Assembly (NCBI GenBank): GCA_013696665.1
Contig: JACCYC010000127.1
Span: 1-8,209 of the forward strand
Reading direction: 5' to 3'
DNA: 8,209 nucleotides
DNA from: Burkholderiaceae bacterium
GTDB lineage: Bacteria; Pseudomonadota; Gammaproteobacteria; Burkholderiales; Burkholderiaceae_F
Part shown: in pieces, positions 1-6,261 of the stretch
Numbering within the stretch: position 1 is the stretch's first letter
Layout: every line of letters starts with the position of its first letter
Notes under the pieces: generated by a model
Told to the model about the DNA's origin: nothing
Databases searched by the model: none
Seen by the model: the letters and a program-made list of their open reading frames with translations, nothing else
Translations under genes and position numbers: made by a program

Positions 1-446
1 CGCATCCCCATGCCGGTCGACGCTTCGACCAGATAGGCCGGAACTCCGAGCATTCCAGCGTAGGTATTGCGCACGATAGGAAGCAGTGACGCAACCCATA
101 AGGCGAAGATCGCGGGGACGGTACCGATACCGAGAAAGCTCATCGCAAGAGCAAGCACGGCCAGCGTGGGAATCGTGCTGCCGATGTTCAGCGCCTGCAT
201 CAACGACTCGGCCATCCCGCGCATGCGCGGCCGGCTGAGCCAGAGTCCAAACGGAACGCCGACCAGGATCGCGAGGCCTCCCGAAATTGCAACGAGCTTC
301 ATATGCTGCTGCGAGAGGTAGATGATGTCCGACCGATACTTGGCGATCTGATCGAACAGACCGCTGCGCTGCGCGAGCACGCCGAGAGCGAACATCGCGA
401 TCAGCGAGAGGGCTATGACAGCCCTGCGGGTGAATGCGGCATGCAT
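1..446 (-). CDS. OpuC/OsmU-type ABC importer permease (YehW-like), C-terminal part missing
   Basis: This is the inner-membrane permease subunit of a glycine betaine/choline-type ABC importer. The first 148 residues are visible and the 3' end lies beyond the left edge. A hydrophobic segment is seen at about residues 8-25. A conserved core follows: VGVPFGLWLSRP (62-73), NIGSTIPTLAVLAL (87-100) and LLPIVRNTYAGM (121-132), which is the typical OpuCB/YehW pattern. The sequence breaks off at EASTGMGM (141-148), the beginning of the EAA loop that contacts the ATPase. The gene starts with ATG at 446, 5 bases after the ATPase stop codon, so it is the third visible gene of the operon. No strong Shine-Dalgarno precedes it, which suggests coupling to the upstream gene. 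A second ATG at 442 is out of frame. The family is clear; the exact substrate cannot be told from a permease. Confidence 0.9.
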   Translation of the reverse strand, partial: MHAAFTRRAVIALSLIAMFALGVLAQRSGLFDQIAKYRSDIIYLSQQHMKLVAISGGLAILVGVPFGLWLSRPRMRGMAESLMQALNIGSTIPTLAVLALAMSFLGIGTVPAIFALWVASLLPIVRNTYAGMLGVPAYLVEASTGMGM

Positions 447-451
447 GGGTG

Positions 452-1585
452 CTACGCCATCTTCTTGGATGCGTCGCGATACGTATCGCCGAGGATGCGC
501 GTGATGCCCCGCTGCGTGACGACTCCTGCGTACAGGCCGTTTTCGTCTACGCACGTCAGCCAGGGCACGTCGTACATGAACATCATCGACACGGCGGTGC
601 GCAGGTCCTCGTCCAGACCGACCGTGGCAGGAAGCTTCGTACCGAACTCCGCAGCATTGCCCTCCTGGCCCTTGCACACCTCGCGACCCAGATAACCCTG
701 CGGCCGGCCCTCGGAATCGACCATCACGACGAACTCCTGGTCGTGCTCGCTCATCAGTGCGGATGCGCGATCGAGTCGATCGTCACCTCGCACGCGCGGC
801 GCGGCCGTATGAACGGCAGATTCGACTTTCACCAGACGCAGCCGTTTCAAAGTCCGGTCGGTGCCGACGAAATCGGCAATGAACTCGTTGATCGGGTGCG
901 CGAGGATGTTGTCGGGGCTGTCGAACTGTTCGAGCTTGCCCATGCGGAAGATGGCAACCTTGTCGGCCATCTTGACCGCTTCGTCGATGTCGTGGCTGAC
1001 GAACATCACCGTCTTCTTCAGCCGTCGGTGGATCTTCAGAAACTCGTCCTGAATGACTTCGCGATTGATCGGGTCGATCGCACCAAACGGCTCGTCCATC
1101 AGCAGCACGGGAGGATCGGCGGCGAGCGCGCGGGCAACGCCGACGCGTTGTTGTTGGCCGCCCGACAACTCCTTCGGGTAGCGCTTCAGAAAGATCGCCG
1201 GCTCGAGATTGATTGTTGCCAGGAGCTCGGCCGCGCGCGTACGTGCCTTGTTCATGTCCCAGCCGAGCAGCTTCGGCACGACGCAGATGTTCTCCTCGAC
1301 CGTCATGTTGGGGAACAGACCGATCTGCTGAATGACGTAGCCGATCGTGCGGCGCAGTTCGACCGGGTCGTAGGTGTCGGTGTCCTTGCCGTTGATATAA
1401 ATCTTGCCCGAGGTCGGCTGCACCAGACGGTTGACCATCTTGAGCGTCGTCGTCTTGCCGCAGCCCGATGGGCCGAGCAGCACGCAAATTTCTCCTTCGG
1501 CCACTTCGAAGCTGACGCGGTCGGCCGCGAGGGCTGCGCCCGCTTGGGTCTCGAACGCTTTGGTAACGTTGTCGAGCTTGATCAT
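452..1585 (-). CDS. OpuCA/ProV-family ABC transporter ATPase with CBS-like C-terminal region (glycine betaine/choline-type importer)
   Basis: This is the cytoplasmic ATP-hydrolysing subunit of a compatible-solute importer, 377 residues from the chosen start. Visible motifs are Walker A GPSGCGKT (38-45), the Q-loop in YVIQQIGLFP (Q86/Q87), signature LSGGQQQR (140-147), Walker B LLMDEP (161-166) and H-loop His198 in VSHD. The stretch around VELRRTIGYVIQQIGLFPNM is characteristic of OpuCA/OpuBA proteins. Residues beyond about 255 form a CBS-like tail, including FVVMVDSEGRPQGYLGR and WLTCVDENGLYAGVVTQRG; in OpuA/OpuC such domains are linked to ionic-strength or nucleotide control. The ATG at 1585 (MIKLDNVTKAF) is preferred over the in-frame ATG at 1618: the extra 11 residues only re-read the end of the upstream permease and are not family-like. 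The gene begins 16 bases after the permease stop and is followed closely by the second permease. Confidence 0.95.
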   Translation of the reverse strand: MIKLDNVTKAFETQAGAALAADRVSFEVAEGEICVLLGPSGCGKTTTLKMVNRLVQPTSGKIYINGKDTDTYDPVELRRTIGYVIQQIGLFPNMTVEENICVVPKLLGWDMNKARTRAAELLATINLEPAIFLKRYPKELSGGQQQRVGVARALAADPPVLLMDEPFGAIDPINREVIQDEFLKIHRRLKKTVMFVSHDIDEAVKMADKVAIFRMGKLEQFDSPDNILAHPINEFIADFVGTDRTLKRLRLVKVESAVHTAAPRVRGDDRLDRASALMSEHDQEFVVMVDSEGRPQGYLGREVCKGQEGNAAEFGTKLPATVGLDEDLRTAVSMMFMYDVPWLTCVDENGLYAGVVTQRGITRILGDTYRDASKKMA

Positions 1586-1601
1586 TCGGCCATGCTTTCT
1601 C

Positions 1602-2279
1602 TCAGGTGGCTCGGGCAATGCGGGCCGGCGCGAGGCGAAGGCCTTTCGGCGTCAGCCGATGCTGGACCCATAGCAAAAAATAGTCGGCGAATATCGCAAG
1701 CAGGCTGACGGCGAGCGCCCCGGTGATCAACTGTCGAGGGTCGGTCTGCGAGATGCCGCGGCTGATGAAAGCGCCCAGGCCCCCCGCACCGATGTAGGTG
1801 GCGATCGCGGTGATGCCGATGTTGATGACGACAGCGATGCGAACCCCCGCCATGATCACCGGTACCGCGATCGGAAGCTCGACCTGACTGAGCCGCTGCA
1901 ACGGCGCCATGCCCATACCACGAGCCGCTTCACGCAATGCAGGGTCGACGTTGGTAATAGCGGTATACGTGTTGCGGATGATCGGAAGCTGCGAGTAGAG
2001 AAGCACGGCGATGACTGCTGGTAAGTAACCGATCCCCTGGCCGATCTGCGCCAGTATTGGAATCATCAGCCCGAACAGCGCGATCGAGGGGATCGTCATG
2101 ATCATCGCGGCAACGTACAACACGATGTCCGCCGCGCGCTTGTTCTGCGTGATCGCAATCCCGATCGGAACGCCGGTCAGAATCGCGAGGCCGACGGCCA
2201 CGCCGACGATCGATACGTGCTCGAGTGTGCGCTGGCCGATCGCCGGCAGGTTGTTGAGCATGAACGTCAGCGTTTCCAT
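1602..2279 (-). CDS. OpuC/OsmU-type ABC importer permease (YehY-like), first gene of the operon
   Basis: This is a 225-residue inner-membrane permease, the usual length for OpuCB/OpuCD/YehY proteins. It has about five or six hydrophobic segments, clear ones being near residues 22-42, 52-75, 85-100, 138-160 and 185-207. The EAA loop that docks on the ATPase is at about 117-145, beginning EAARGMGMAPLQRL and followed by ELPIAVPVIMAG. TYIGAGGLGAFI (161-172) is the conserved block seen in glycine betaine permeases. The ATG at 2279 is the first start after an in-frame TAA two codons upstream. GGAGG occurs about 16 bases upstream and a weaker AAGAG closer, so the ribosome site is not ideal. Permease-ATPase-permease is the order of E. 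coli yehYXW. The sequence is complete with no sign of damage. Confidence 0.93.
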   Translation of the reverse strand: METLTFMLNNLPAIGQRTLEHVSIVGVAVGLAILTGVPIGIAITQNKRAADIVLYVAAMIMTIPSIALFGLMIPILAQIGQGIGYLPAVIAVLLYSQLPIIRNTYTAITNVDPALREAARGMGMAPLQRLSQVELPIAVPVIMAGVRIAVVINIGITAIATYIGAGGLGAFISRGISQTDPRQLITGALAVSLLAIFADYFLLWVQHRLTPKGLRLAPARIARAT

Positions 2280-2368
2280 GCCTTACTCTTACTGGCCTCC
2301 CCCGGCGGTGCGGCTCACAGCATAGTCAGCCGCTCGGGTCGCAAGTGTTCCAGATGCGACGCTGGCCC

Positions 2369-2381
2369 GTCCATTGTGGAC
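2369..2381. repeat. Short palindrome GTCCA-TTG-TGGAC
   Basis: Perfect 5-bp inverted arms flank a 3-base centre in the divergent intergenic region, about 90 bp upstream of the ABC permease start. It may be an operator half of some kind, but 5-bp arms also arise by chance. Confidence 0.3.
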
Positions 2382-2399
2382 ATTGACGCGCCCCAATAC

Positions 2400-2414
2400 G
2401 CGATAGTGGCCGCC
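2400..2414 (+). repeat. Direct repeat copy 1, candidate regulator site
   Basis: The sequence GCGATAGTGGCCGCC matches 14 of 15 bases with copy 2 at 2477-2491, 77 bp away on the same strand. Repeated half-sites in direct orientation are common for AraC-family regulators, and such a regulator is encoded nearby at 3964-5028. No binding is shown; this is a candidate only. Confidence 0.4.
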
Positions 2415-2476
2415 GGTCGATGTCGCGTCGGCACCAAATCGCGTCGCATTGCGGCTGGTTGTTGCATATTGGAGAT

Positions 2477-2491
2477 GCGATAGTCGCCGCC
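2477..2491 (+). repeat. Direct repeat copy 2, candidate regulator site just upstream of the BHMT-like gene
   Basis: The sequence GCGATAGTCGCCGCC differs from copy 1 (2400-2414) only at the ninth base. It ends 25 bases before the ATG of the methyltransferase-like gene, where a promoter or operator would be expected. Its inner ten bases, TAGTCGCCGC, recur exactly on the opposite strand at 5265-5274, at the end of the binding-protein gene upstream of the regulator. Confidence 0.4.
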
Positions 2492-2516
2492 AAGCTTACA
2501 AACGAGAACTGCAACG

Positions 2517-3572
2517 ATGGACGCACCCAAACCGCGCGGCTTGACCCTGATGCAACGGCTCGAACAGGGGCCGGTGATTTGCGCCGAGGGCTATGTTTTC
2601 GAGCTCGAGCGCCGCGGCTATCTGCAGGCCGGCGCCTTTGTGCCCGAAGTGGTGCTCGAGCATCCGGAAGCGGTGACGCAGTTGCATCGCGACTTCGTGC
2701 ACGCGGGGTCGGACGTCGTCGAAGCGCTGACGTACTACGCGCATCGCGAAAAGCTGCGTGTGATCGGGCGCGAAAAGGATCTCGAGCCGATCAACCGTCG
2801 CGCGCTCGAACTGGCGAAGGAGGTTGCGCTCGAAAGCGGAGCACTGTTCGCCGGCGATATCTGCAATACGAATGTCTACGATCCGGCCGACGTTAAGTCG
2901 CACCAGTCGGTGCGTTCGATGTTCGCGGAGCAAATCGGCTGGGCGGTCGACGCGGGAGTGGATTTCATCATTGCTGAAACGTTTTCGTACGCGCAAGAGG
3001 CGTTGATTGCGCTCGAGGAGATCAAGAAGGCCAATAAAGTCGCGGTGATGACACTTGCGATGCATCAGGAAGAGCACACCCGGGAAGGCTGGACCGCTGC
3101 CGACGCCTGCAAGCGCCTGGCCGATGCGGGCGCGGAAGTGGTCGGCCTGAACTGCATTCGCGGGCCGAAGACGATGATGCCTTTGTTGGAACAGATTCGC
3201 GCGGTTGTGAAGACGCACATGGCGGCGCTGCCGGTGCCGTTTCGCACCACTGCGCATCAGCCGTCCTTTCAGTCGCTGCGGGATGCTGAGTGGAGTGGCG
3301 ACGAAACCGGCCGGCCGTTTCCGGTCGCGCTCGATCCGTTCACGTGCAACCGCTTCGAGCTTGCCGAGTTCGGGCGTCAAGCGATGGCGCTAGATATTCG
3401 CTATCTGGGTGTGTGCTGCGGCGCCGGCCCGCATCACATTCGTGCGCTCGCCGAAGCGGTCGGTAAGCGGCCACCGGCAAGCAAATATTCGGCGGATATG
3501 TCGAAGCACGCATTTCTCGGGTCGCACGAGCGAATAAAGCAGGTGCAGAAGGACTACGCCAAAAAGCTGTAA
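2517..3572 (+). CDS. Betaine-homocysteine S-methyltransferase-like protein (zinc homocysteine methyltransferase family)
   Basis: A predicted cytoplasmic enzyme of 351 residues. Family members move a methyl group from a donor such as glycine betaine to homocysteine, giving methionine and dimethylglycine. The three zinc-binding cysteines are present: Cys213 in GLNC and Cys300-Cys301 in LGVCCG. The N-terminal block (FELERRGYLQAG, then LEHPEAVTQLHRDFVHAGS) and the region GVCCGAGPHHIRALAE closely follow vertebrate and rhizobial BHMT, and the length is suitable. By alignment from memory, Glu154 corresponds to human Glu159 and Tyr73 to human Tyr77. Positions equivalent to human Trp44 and Tyr160 are instead Phe41 and Thr155, and human Asp26 appears as Glu24, so the methyl donor may differ. 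The ATG at 2517 has a weak GAG-type ribosome site 10 bases upstream. The gene diverges from a betaine-type importer and converges on the GFA/regulator unit. The family is sure; the donor is uncertain. Confidence 0.88.
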   Translation: MDAPKPRGLTLMQRLEQGPVICAEGYVFELERRGYLQAGAFVPEVVLEHPEAVTQLHRDFVHAGSDVVEALTYYAHREKLRVIGREKDLEPINRRALELAKEVALESGALFAGDICNTNVYDPADVKSHQSVRSMFAEQIGWAVDAGVDFIIAETFSYAQEALIALEEIKKANKVAVMTLAMHQEEHTREGWTAADACKRLADAGAEVVGLNCIRGPKTMMPLLEQIRAVVKTHMAALPVPFRTTAHQPSFQSLRDAEWSGDETGRPFPVALDPFTCNRFELAEFGRQAMALDIRYLGVCCGAGPHHIRALAEAVGKRPPASKYSADMSKHAFLGSHERIKQVQKDYAKKL

Positions 3573-3577
3573 GCGCG

Positions 3578-3967
3578 TCAGCCCTTGCGCTGGGGAGTGC
3601 GAGGATCGATCGAGTAATAATCGCCGGCACTATCGACGAATATCTGCAACGTCGTCGCGAGTCCGGTCGGTGACTCGAGCGCCCCAGCTGCGATTGAAAT
3701 CGACTCTCCCACCGGCCGCTCCCAAAAGAGACTGGCGCCGCACTCGCCGCAAAAACCGCGCCGCGCAAAAGATGACGAGCTGTACCACTTCAGCCCGCGC
3801 GCCTCAGTAAGATGCAACGAAGCTATCGGCGCATTGGTGTAGGCGCCAATATGACCGTGCGTTTTGCGGCACATCGCGCAGTGGCACAGCACGACGTCAC
3901 GCACCGGCCCATTGACTTCGAAACGCACGGCACCGCAGAGACAGCTGCCGGTGATCTGCTGCGTCAT
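3578..3967 (-). CDS. GFA-family zinc protein (glutathione-dependent formaldehyde-activating enzyme/CENP-V domain)
   Basis: A 129-residue cytoplasmic protein of the GFA (Gfa/CENP-V) family. All seven family cysteines are present: Cys9 and Cys11 in SCLCGAVRF, Cys28, Cys30 and Cys33 in CHCAMCRKTHG, and Cys73 and Cys76 in FCGECG. In Paracoccus Gfa these bind a structural and a catalytic zinc. The founding member was described as joining formaldehyde to glutathione, but many family members have no proven function. The ATG at 3967 overlaps the TGA of the upstream regulator gene by ATGA, so the two are probably co-transcribed and translationally coupled. Its stop is 5 bases from the stop of the convergent methyltransferase-like gene. 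A role in handling formaldehyde from betaine-derived methyl groups is inference from the neighbourhood. Confidence 0.9.
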   Translation of the reverse strand: MTQQITGSCLCGAVRFEVNGPVRDVVLCHCAMCRKTHGHIGAYTNAPIASLHLTEARGLKWYSSSSFARRGFCGECGASLFWERPVGESISIAAGALESPTGLATTLQIFVDSAGDYYSIDPRTPQRKG

Positions 3968-5028
3968 CGCGCCGCCCTCTTTGTCTGCGCGCGCAATGGA
4001 CGCTCTGCCAGCGCTGCCGCGCGCTCGTCGCTCGGCTTGTGCCCGTACGCCGCGCGGTAGCAGCGGGAAAAATGCGAGGCTGATGCGAAGCCGCTCGCAA
4101 CCGCGACGTCGAGAATGGGCTTGGTCGTTTGCAGCAACATTTGACGTGCTCGATCGAGTCTTAACTTCAAGTAGTAATGACTTGGGCTGGCGCGCAAATA
4201 CTTGGCGAACAGACGCTCGAGCTGCCGCGGCGACAGTTCGACATTCTCCGCAATTTCCTGCACGGGTCGCGGCTCGTCTTGTGCGTCCTCCATCATGCCG
4301 ATAGCCGCGATCAGCTTGTCGTTCGCCACACCGAGCCGACTTTGTATCGCCATCTTCTGCGCATCGTGCGTACCGCGGATGCGTGGGTGGATGAACTGCT
4401 CAGACACATCGTTGGCGAGCGCTCGACCGACGCGTTCGGTGATCAACTGCAACATCATGTCGAGCGCCGCGGTGCCACCCGCGGATGTGCAGCGGTTGCC
4501 GTCGATCACGAAGATGTCAGTCGTTGTGTGAATTCGCGGAAAGCGCTCGGAAAATGCAGCCAGACTTTCCCAATGCAGAGCGCAGCGCTTTCCGTCAAGC
4601 AGTCCGGCATACGCCAATACGTACGCGCCGAGACTGATGCCGCCCAACGTCGTGCCGTTACGCGCCATTGTTCGTAGCCATTTGGCGACCGGTGCATCAT
4701 CGGCACCTGCATCGCGCGTTCCGGCGCACGCAATAAGCATGTCGAGCTTGCTCTCCTCATTGATGGTGCCGTCGACTGGAATGTTAATTCTGTTGCTCGC
4801 GCGCACCGCATTACCGTCGCGCGAGAACAGCCGCCAGTCGAACAGTTGCTTGCCCGTGAGTCGATTCGCCGCGCGCAAAGGCTCGATCGCCGCGGCAAAC
4901 GCCATCATCGGAAACTCGGGAAATAGAAGAAAGCCAACGCAGTACGGAGGCGCTAAAGACCCGCGCGGGATTTCCTGCGACGTGGGAAGCGCTGGCTTTC
5001 TTGCACGTGCTGCCTTGGCTGCGGGCAT
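3964..5028 (-). CDS. GlxA-family AraC-type transcriptional regulator, GbdR-like
   Basis: A predicted DNA-binding activator of 354 residues. Residues about 30-200 form a DJ-1/PfpI-like sensor domain (FLLFPEFPMMAFAAAIEPLR at 33-52, AGLLDG at 141-146, SAGGTAALDMM at 182-192). Residues about 250-335 form the AraC double helix-turn-helix (VQEIAENVELSPRQLERLFA, then AVASGFASASHFSRCYR). The DJ-1 catalytic cysteine position appears as Ser132 in GGISLGAY, so the domain should bind ligand rather than catalyse. The blocks MMAFAAAIEPLRAANRL and SPRQLERLFAKYL strongly recall Pseudomonas GbdR, which activates glycine betaine and dimethylglycine catabolism genes; CdhR-like carnitine regulators are the main alternative. 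The ATG at 5028 follows an in-frame TAA three codons upstream and has no clear ribosome site. The next ATG (residue 41) would cut into the domain. The gene overlaps the GFA gene by ATGA. Confidence 0.9.
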   Translation of the reverse strand: MPAAKAARARKPALPTSQEIPRGSLAPPYCVGFLLFPEFPMMAFAAAIEPLRAANRLTGKQLFDWRLFSRDGNAVRASNRINIPVDGTINEESKLDMLIACAGTRDAGADDAPVAKWLRTMARNGTTLGGISLGAYVLAYAGLLDGKRCALHWESLAAFSERFPRIHTTTDIFVIDGNRCTSAGGTAALDMMLQLITERVGRALANDVSEQFIHPRIRGTHDAQKMAIQSRLGVANDKLIAAIGMMEDAQDEPRPVQEIAENVELSPRQLERLFAKYLRASPSHYYLKLRLDRARQMLLQTTKPILDVAVASGFASASHFSRCYRAAYGHKPSDERAAALAERPLRAQTKRAAR

Positions 5029-5129
5029 CGGCGGATGTTACGAGAATGCTATGAAACCGCGTCCGGCGCCGGTACCCGTTTTAACAACGTCTTCTAAAAG
5101 CTAACGAATGCACGCGGCAGCGTGTGCGT

Positions 5130-5180
5130 TGCCTGCGATTCCACTGATGCGATGCTGGAAGTTGCAGGCAGGTGGAATCG
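5130..5180. repeat. Compound inverted repeat with two interleaved arm pairs
   Basis: TGCCTGC (5130-5136) pairs with GCAGGCA (5164-5170), and the directly adjoining CGATTCCAC (5136-5144) pairs with GTGGAATCG (5172-5180). The arm order is A-B-A'-B', so the two hairpins cannot form together in a simple way. With no bases between A and B and one between A' and B', a standard H-type pseudoknot is sterically unlikely. It could be two alternative RNA hairpins or a compound protein-binding site in DNA. Confidence 0.55.
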
Positions 5181-5192
5181 GGCCGATCGAAC

Positions 5193-5240
5193 AAAAATTC
5201 GGGCCACTCGCTCTCTGGTGGCAGATGGTGGCGTGCGAGT
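5193..5240 (-). terminator. Possible transcription terminator after the TctC-like gene
   Basis: Read on the minus strand, arms ACTCGC (5240-5235) and GCGAGT (5211-5206) are perfect complements. They are followed after about 8 bases by a run of five T (5197-5193). It lies about 30 bases past the stop of the binding-protein gene, the right place for a terminator. The 23-base loop and the gap before the T run are poor for an intrinsic terminator, so this is tentative. Confidence 0.25.
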
Positions 5241-5271
5241 TATCTGCGACTCCATTTGACGCTAGCGGCGA

Positions 5272-6261
5272 CTAGTCGACCTTTGCGTTCGAAATCTTGA
5301 CGACCTTGGTCCACTTGTCAGTTTCCGCGCGAATAAACGCAGCGAACTGATCGGGTGTCGTGCCGCCGGGCTGTGCGCCTTGCGAGACGAATCGCTCTCG
5401 CACTTCGGGAACGGCAAGCGCTTTTGCAACGTCGGCTTGGATCTTGTCAACGATGGCGCGTGGTGTGCCAGCCGGCGCAAATAGCCCGAACCACGAGCTG
5501 GCGTCGAACCCTTTCAGATTTGCCGCCTCTTCCACGGTAGGGGTGTCGGGCAATGCGGTCGAGCGATCGCGCGAGGTCACCGCGAGTGCCTTCAAGCGCC
5601 CGCTTTTTATATGCGGGAGCGCGGACGGCAGGTTGTCGAACATCACATTGGTATTGCCGGCAAGCAAATCTGTCAACGCGGGCGCGGACCCACGGTAGGG
5701 CAGGTGCACCATATACGTCCCGGTCATTGTCTTGAAGAATTCTCCAGTCAAATGGATAGACGTCCCGTTACCGCTCGACGCCATGTTCAACTGCCCGGGC
5801 CGTGTCTTCGCATAGGCAATGAACTCGCTGACCGTGTTCACGGGCAGCTTGGAATTGACCACCATCACGTTGGGAACACCGGCGGCCAACGTGATCGGCA
5901 CGAAATCCTTGACGGGGTCGAACGGCATTTTGTTGCCGCTCTGTGCGAAGAGCGCAGCATTGATCGAGTGCGTGCCGACAGTGCCCATCAACAGCGTGTA
6001 GCCGTCGTTCGGGCTCTTCGCGACCAGCTCAGAGCCGATATTCCCGCCAGCGCCGGGACGATTCTCGATGACGACTGGCTGCTGCCACATCTTGTGCAAC
6101 TCGGCGCCGAGTGAGCGCGCAACGATGTCGGTTGTACCTCCAGGCGGAAACGGCACAATGATGCGCACCGGCTTCGACGGCCAACTCTGCGCTTGCGCGG
6201 TTAGCGAAAAAATCGCCAGCGCAGCCGCTGCAAACCAATGCTCCATAGAAACACGCTGCAT
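5272..6261 (-). CDS. TctC/Bug-family periplasmic solute-binding protein (orphan)
   Basis: A secreted periplasmic binding protein of the tripartite tricarboxylate transporter family, 329 residues, the usual Bug length. A signal peptide covers residues 1-24 (hydrophobic FAAAALAIFSL, cleavage after TAQA). The mature part opens with WPSKPVRIIVPFPPGG (27-42), the family hallmark, followed by ENRPGAGGNIGSE, DGYTLLMG, SSGNGTSIH and FDNLPSALPHIKSGRLKALA. The ATG at 6261 is chosen because GGGAG lies 8 bases upstream and the signal peptide begins there; an in-frame extension to 6558 would run antisense through glpK and is rejected. A start at 6246 is possible but lacks this spacing. No TctA/TctB membrane genes are in the window. 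Bug proteins bind varied carboxylates, amino acids or other small molecules, and the ligand cannot be read from sequence. It diverges from glpK over 71 bp. Confidence 0.94.
   Translation of the reverse strand: MQRVSMEHWFAAAALAIFSLTAQAQSWPSKPVRIIVPFPPGGTTDIVARSLGAELHKMWQQPVVIENRPGAGGNIGSELVAKSPNDGYTLLMGTVGTHSINAALFAQSGNKMPFDPVKDFVPITLAAGVPNVMVVNSKLPVNTVSEFIAYAKTRPGQLNMASSGNGTSIHLTGEFFKTMTGTYMVHLPYRGSAPALTDLLAGNTNVMFDNLPSALPHIKSGRLKALAVTSRDRSTALPDTPTVEEAANLKGFDASSWFGLFAPAGTPRAIVDKIQADVAKALAVPEVRERFVSQGAQPGGTTPDQFAAFIRAETDKWTKVVKISNAKVD

Larger units (their letters stand above)
2280..2516. promoter_or_regulatory. Divergent control region between ABC importer operon and BHMT-like gene
   Basis: This is a 237-bp non-coding gap between two divergent starts, so it should carry promoters for both units. 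It contains a 15-bp imperfect direct repeat (2400-2414 and 2477-2491), an 8-bp direct repeat TCGCGTCG (2423-2430 and 2439-2446) and a small palindrome (2369-2381). No convincing sigma70 -35/-10 pair was found; TGGTTG and GATAGT with 17-bp spacing near 2457-2485 is a weak candidate for the plus-strand gene. The short open frames here look like chance ORFs. Confidence 0.6.
5029..5271. promoter_or_regulatory. Non-coding gap upstream of the regulator and downstream of the TctC-like gene
   Basis: This 243-bp stretch lies between two minus-strand genes, so it should hold the end of the binding-protein transcript and the promoter of the GbdR-like regulator. No credible gene was seen. It carries several inverted repeats: CACGC-GGCA-GCGTG at 5111-5124, the compound structure at 5130-5180, and ACTCGC/GCGAGT at 5206-5240. 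It also holds a tandem TGGTGGC at 5216-5232. No convincing sigma70 promoter was identified. Confidence 0.5.

Noticed and set aside
1586..1618. Eleven-residue N-terminal extension of the ATPase from the ATG at 1618
   Set aside because: It overlaps the end of the upstream permease and does not look like the family N-terminus, which begins at MIKLDNV.
434..1708. Plus-strand open frame of 424 codons antisense to the ATPase gene
   Set aside because: Its translation has no family resemblance and is rich in R, D, H and V runs typical of antisense frames in GC-rich DNA. The minus strand encodes an unmistakable ABC ATPase.
2496..3380. Minus-strand open frame of 294 codons antisense to the methyltransferase-like gene
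   Set aside because: It is very arginine- and histidine-rich with no recognisable motif, and the plus strand encodes a clear zinc methyltransferase.
4637..5104. Plus-strand open frame of 155 codons over the start of the regulator gene
   Set aside because: It is mostly antisense to the DJ-1 domain of the regulator, has no motif, and ends in the non-coding gap.
5216..5232. Tandem TGGTGGC separated by AGA
   Set aside because: Only a 7-base repeat in GC-rich DNA with no further copies, so not counted as a separate element.
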